Source: JALOTE01 sp031422195
Lineage (GTDB): Bacteria > Pseudomonadota > Alphaproteobacteria > Rhizobiales > Rhizobiaceae
NCBI GenBank assembly: GCA_031422195.1
Contig: JANOPZ010000043.1
Span: 10,626 to 74,625, forward strand
DNA: 64,000 nt
Reading direction: 5' to 3'
The notes under the pieces were generated by a model. It saw nothing but the letters and a program-made list of their open reading frames with translations. It had not been told where the DNA came from and ran no database searches. Shown one piece after another: positions 61,812-64,000 of the stretch. Position 1 is the stretch's first letter. The number at the start of each line of letters is the position of its first letter. Position numbers and translations under genes: made by a program.

Positions 61812-62519
61812 ATGCGCGAAATCATTTTTGATACCGAAACAACCGGGCTAGACCCGCGGCAAGAGCGCATCATTGAAATCGGCGCCATTGAGCTTGAAAA
61901 CCGGTTCCCTACCGGCCGCACGTTTCACCATTATATTTATCCAGATGGCCGCAAGGTTGATCCGGGCGCGTTGGCCGTTCATGGTATTTCCGACGCCGAT
62001 TTGGCTGGTAAACCCTTGTTTTCAGCCATTGCCGACGCGTTTTTGGAATTTGTCGGCGATGCTAAACTCGTTGCCCATAATGCCGGCTTTGATAAATCGT
62101 TTCTCAATGCCGAACTCGCGCGCATGAACCGCCAGCCGGTGCCCGACGATAGTTTTATTGACACGCTGGCCATTGCCCGCCGCAGACACCCGATGGGTCC
62201 AAATTCGCTGGACGCTTTGTGCAAACGCTATGGCATTGGCAACGCACACCGCACCAAGCATGGCGCGCTTCTTGATTCTGAGCTGCTCGCTGAAGTTTAT
62301 ATTGAAATGTCGGGCGGCAGGCAGGCAGGTCTTGGTCTCAATATGGTGCAAGCAGAAGTCACGGTGACAAATTCTGGTTCGCATCATGATGATAGCGTTG
62401 GCCGTTTGCCGCAGCGCCCGTTTTCCTTACCGCCGCGCATGACCGAAATTGAAAAGGCCGCCCACGACTTACTCGTTAGCGGCCTTGGCGAAGAAGCAAT
62501 TTGGAAGCGCTATCGGTAA
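61812..62519 (+). CDS. dnaQ: DNA polymerase III subunit epsilon (proofreading 3'-5' exonuclease)
   Basis: A 235-residue DEDD exonuclease with ExoI DTETTG (Asp7, Glu9), ExoII VAHNAGFDKSFL and ExoIII HGALLDSE. It proofreads as part of the replicative polymerase core. The ATG at 61812 has AGGAG at 7-nt spacing; an ATG 21 nt upstream precedes that RBS. It ends immediately before the convergent secB stop, with no spacer. Confidence 0.96.
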   Translation: MREIIFDTETTGLDPRQERIIEIGAIELENRFPTGRTFHHYIYPDGRKVDPGALAVHGISDADLAGKPLFSAIADAFLEFVGDAKLVAHNAGFDKSFLNAELARMNRQPVPDDSFIDTLAIARRRHPMGPNSLDALCKRYGIGNAHRTKHGALLDSELLAEVYIEMSGGRQAGLGLNMVQAEVTVTNSGSHHDDSVGRLPQRPFSLPPRMTEIEKAAHDLLVSGLGEEAIWKRYR

Positions 62520-63008
62520 CTATTGCTTTACAGCGGCTTTTGCTTGTTCATCGGCTAAACGTTGCTGGAACATGGCGGCAAAATCGATCGGGTCGATCAA
62601 CAATGGCGGGAAGCCACCGTTGCGGGTGCATTCTGAAATGATTTGACGCGCAAAAGGGAAAAGAATGCGTGGGCATTCAATAAATAATAGCGGCAACATA
62701 TGCTCTTGCGGAAAACCAGCCAGACGGAACACACCGCCATAAACCAGTTCGACATGAAATAATGTATTTTTATCATCACCAGCTTTTGCTGTCAGCGACA
62801 AAACCACATCAAACTCTGTCTCGCTCAATGGATTTGCCGCCACATTGACCGACACACTGATTGCGGGGTTACCATTACGGTTTTGCAACGATAGTGGCGC
62901 GCCCGGGCTCTCAAATGATAAGTCTTTGGTATATTGTGCCAGCACATTGATTTGCGGCGCTGCGCCATTACCGGCCTGTGTCGCGGCTGTTTGTGGTTTA
63001 TCAGACAT
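62520..63008 (-). CDS. secB: protein-export chaperone SecB
   Basis: A 162-residue SecB with QINVLAQYTKDLSFESPGAP, AGFPQEHMLPLLFIECPRIL and FPFARQIISECTRNGGFPPL. It keeps preproteins unfolded for SecA. The ATG at 63008 has CGGAGA upstream; a longer frame to 63176 adds 56 unrelated residues. Pairing with dnaQ near the origin is typical of alphaproteobacteria. Confidence 0.96.
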   Translation of the reverse strand: MSDKPQTAATQAGNGAAPQINVLAQYTKDLSFESPGAPLSLQNRNGNPAISVSVNVAANPLSETEFDVVLSLTAKAGDDKNTLFHVELVYGGVFRLAGFPQEHMLPLLFIECPRILFPFARQIISECTRNGGFPPLLIDPIDFAAMFQQRLADEQAKAAVKQ

Positions 63009-63157
63009 GGTATCTCCGGTTGGATAAAGCGGTTTTACCGCCTGAATTTCATTCAATTTCGCGGCGGTTGCTATCATGGCTTTGCTTGGATTGGCAACTG
63101 CAATCCAAACCAGCTTCAGAGTCCCGACCATTTCAATGAAATCAATAGGTCCTGACC

Positions 63158-64000
63158 CTAAGTCTGCCGCGACCAAAGCGATTTAATACGTCCATCAATG
63201 GCGAGCAAACCGGCACCAATAAGCGTCATACCCACATAGTGGCGCATCAATAGATTTTCTCCAAGAACCAGAGTTACCAGCAGAATCGCGCTTACCGGAA
63301 TCAAAAGTGTCACCAAAGAAACATTGATTGCCCCTGATGAGGCCAATAATTTGAAAAAAATCACGTAAGCCAGTGCCGTTGACACCAGTGCGAGGGCCAA
63401 CACAGCAGAAATTGCCTGTAGACTTGGAACCGGAAGCACCCAAGGGTGATCAATTGCAAGAACGACCGGCGCAATCATCAGCGTCGTTGCTGCCAGCTGG
63501 CCCGTCGCTACTTGCGTGGCTGTAATATGCATGGCCTTAAATCGCCGGCCAAAAACACTCGCAAAACCATAACATAATGCTGCACAAAGACAGGCCAGCA
63601 TTGCGAGGAGCCCGATCTTGGATGCATTAAAAATACCCGCACCAAGAAGCACCACCACACCTGTAAAACCAAACACAATGCCAATGAGTTTGTTAACCGC
63701 CAAGCGCTCATCAGCCAGCAGAACATGCGCGACCATTATTGAAAAAATAGGTGTTGTGGCGTTCAAAATGGAAGCGAGCCCGCTGGGTATTTTGGTTTGC
63801 GCCCAAAACAAAAGACTAAAAGGCAGCAGATTGTTGAGAAACCCCATCACGAAAAAGGCAGATATTGCGCCTGTTGCGAAGGGCCATTTCTCACCTTGTA
63901 TCCGCAAAACAAACGTCAAGGCCAGCGCAGCAATACCGGTGCGCAACATTACCAATGTCAGCGGTGGCAACTCGCGAACTGCAATTGTGGCAAAAAAGAA
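63158..64000 (-). CDS. EamA/DMT-superfamily transporter, N-terminus outside window
   Basis: The frame remains open to the right edge (FFFATIAVRELPPLTLVMLR), so the start lies beyond the window; 280 residues are visible. About ten hydrophobic helices with two EamA repeats are expected; LPFSLLFWAQTKIPSGLASI and VSLVTLLIPVSAILL are characteristic. It probably exports metabolites or amino acids; substrate unknown. It is upstream of secB in the same direction. Confidence 0.88.
   Translation of the reverse strand, partial: FFFATIAVRELPPLTLVMLRTGIAALALTFVLRIQGEKWPFATGAISAFFVMGFLNNLLPFSLLFWAQTKIPSGLASILNATTPIFSIMVAHVLLADERLAVNKLIGIVFGFTGVVVLLGAGIFNASKIGLLAMLACLCAALCYGFASVFGRRFKAMHITATQVATGQLAATTLMIAPVVLAIDHPWVLPVPSLQAISAVLALALVSTALAYVIFFKLLASSGAINVSLVTLLIPVSAILLVTLVLGENLLMRHYVGMTLIGAGLLAIDGRIKSLWSRQT

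Overview
The window looks like a chromosomal origin region of an alphaproteobacterium, most likely order Hyphomicrobiales (Rhizobiales), with moderate GC content (near 50% by eye). The main grounds are gene order and content. There is a leftward block hemE-hemJ-rho-mnmE-mnmG-rsmG-parA-parB. There is a rightward block maf-aroE-coaE-dnaQ, with secB convergent to it. An unassigned 431-nt gap with DnaA-box-like sites and CtrA-type TTAA-N7-TTAA boxes lies between the two blocks. A cluster of ParB parS sites, 6S RNA next to 5-formyl-THF cyclo-ligase, and a SAM-II riboswitch ahead of metA agree with this. No phage, transposon, integrase, CRISPR array or toxin-antitoxin module was seen.

Layout. (1) 1-16 kb is a carbohydrate/polyol catabolic island: HAD hydrolase, SDR dehydrogenase, DhaK, DhaL, RpiB-like isomerase, a complete CUT1 ABC importer, a bifunctional class II aldolase/SDR enzyme on the opposite strand, and a second complete CUT1 importer. 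(2) 16-25 kb holds tRNA-Arg(CCT), a photolyase/cryptochrome, sulfate activation (cysD-cysNC-cysQ), glpD and a fatty acid desaturase. (3) 24.7-36 kb holds SAM-II/metA, acnA, the cytochrome c maturation operon ccmABCDG with a NUDIX gene, a heparinase II/III-like protein, rsmB, an SDHAF4-like protein and an SCO1-like copper protein. (4) 36-50 kb holds a small unassigned transcription unit and three micro-tandem-repeat arrays around a DUF1232 gene, then PCD, thpR, tesA, ybbA-ybbP, a BI-1 protein, xthA, a ubiH-like gene, 6S RNA, the FTHF cyclo-ligase/ymdB pair, an exported agmatine-deiminase-like enzyme, an MBL hydrolase and holA. (5) 50-64 kb is the partition/replication-origin neighbourhood.

How genes work together. 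In the island each importer has its own binding protein, two permeases and ATPase. The DhaK/DhaL, RpiB and SDR set resembles known tetritol/tetrulose routes (polyol to ketose to ketose phosphate to isomerised sugar phosphate). The aldolase/SDR fusion could split a ketose-1-phosphate and oxidise the released aldehyde. The substrate cannot be read from sequence, and no regulator lies in the island as seen. At the origin, ParA/ParB with at least five parS-like sites form the segregation module, and CtrA-type boxes suggest cell-cycle control of initiation.

Most of the window is ordinary housekeeping. The parts worth a second look are the double CtrA box in the origin, parS sites embedded in coding starts, the paired membrane-hairpin insertions in one ABC importer, and the tiny gene-like unit at about 36.2-36.4 kb.
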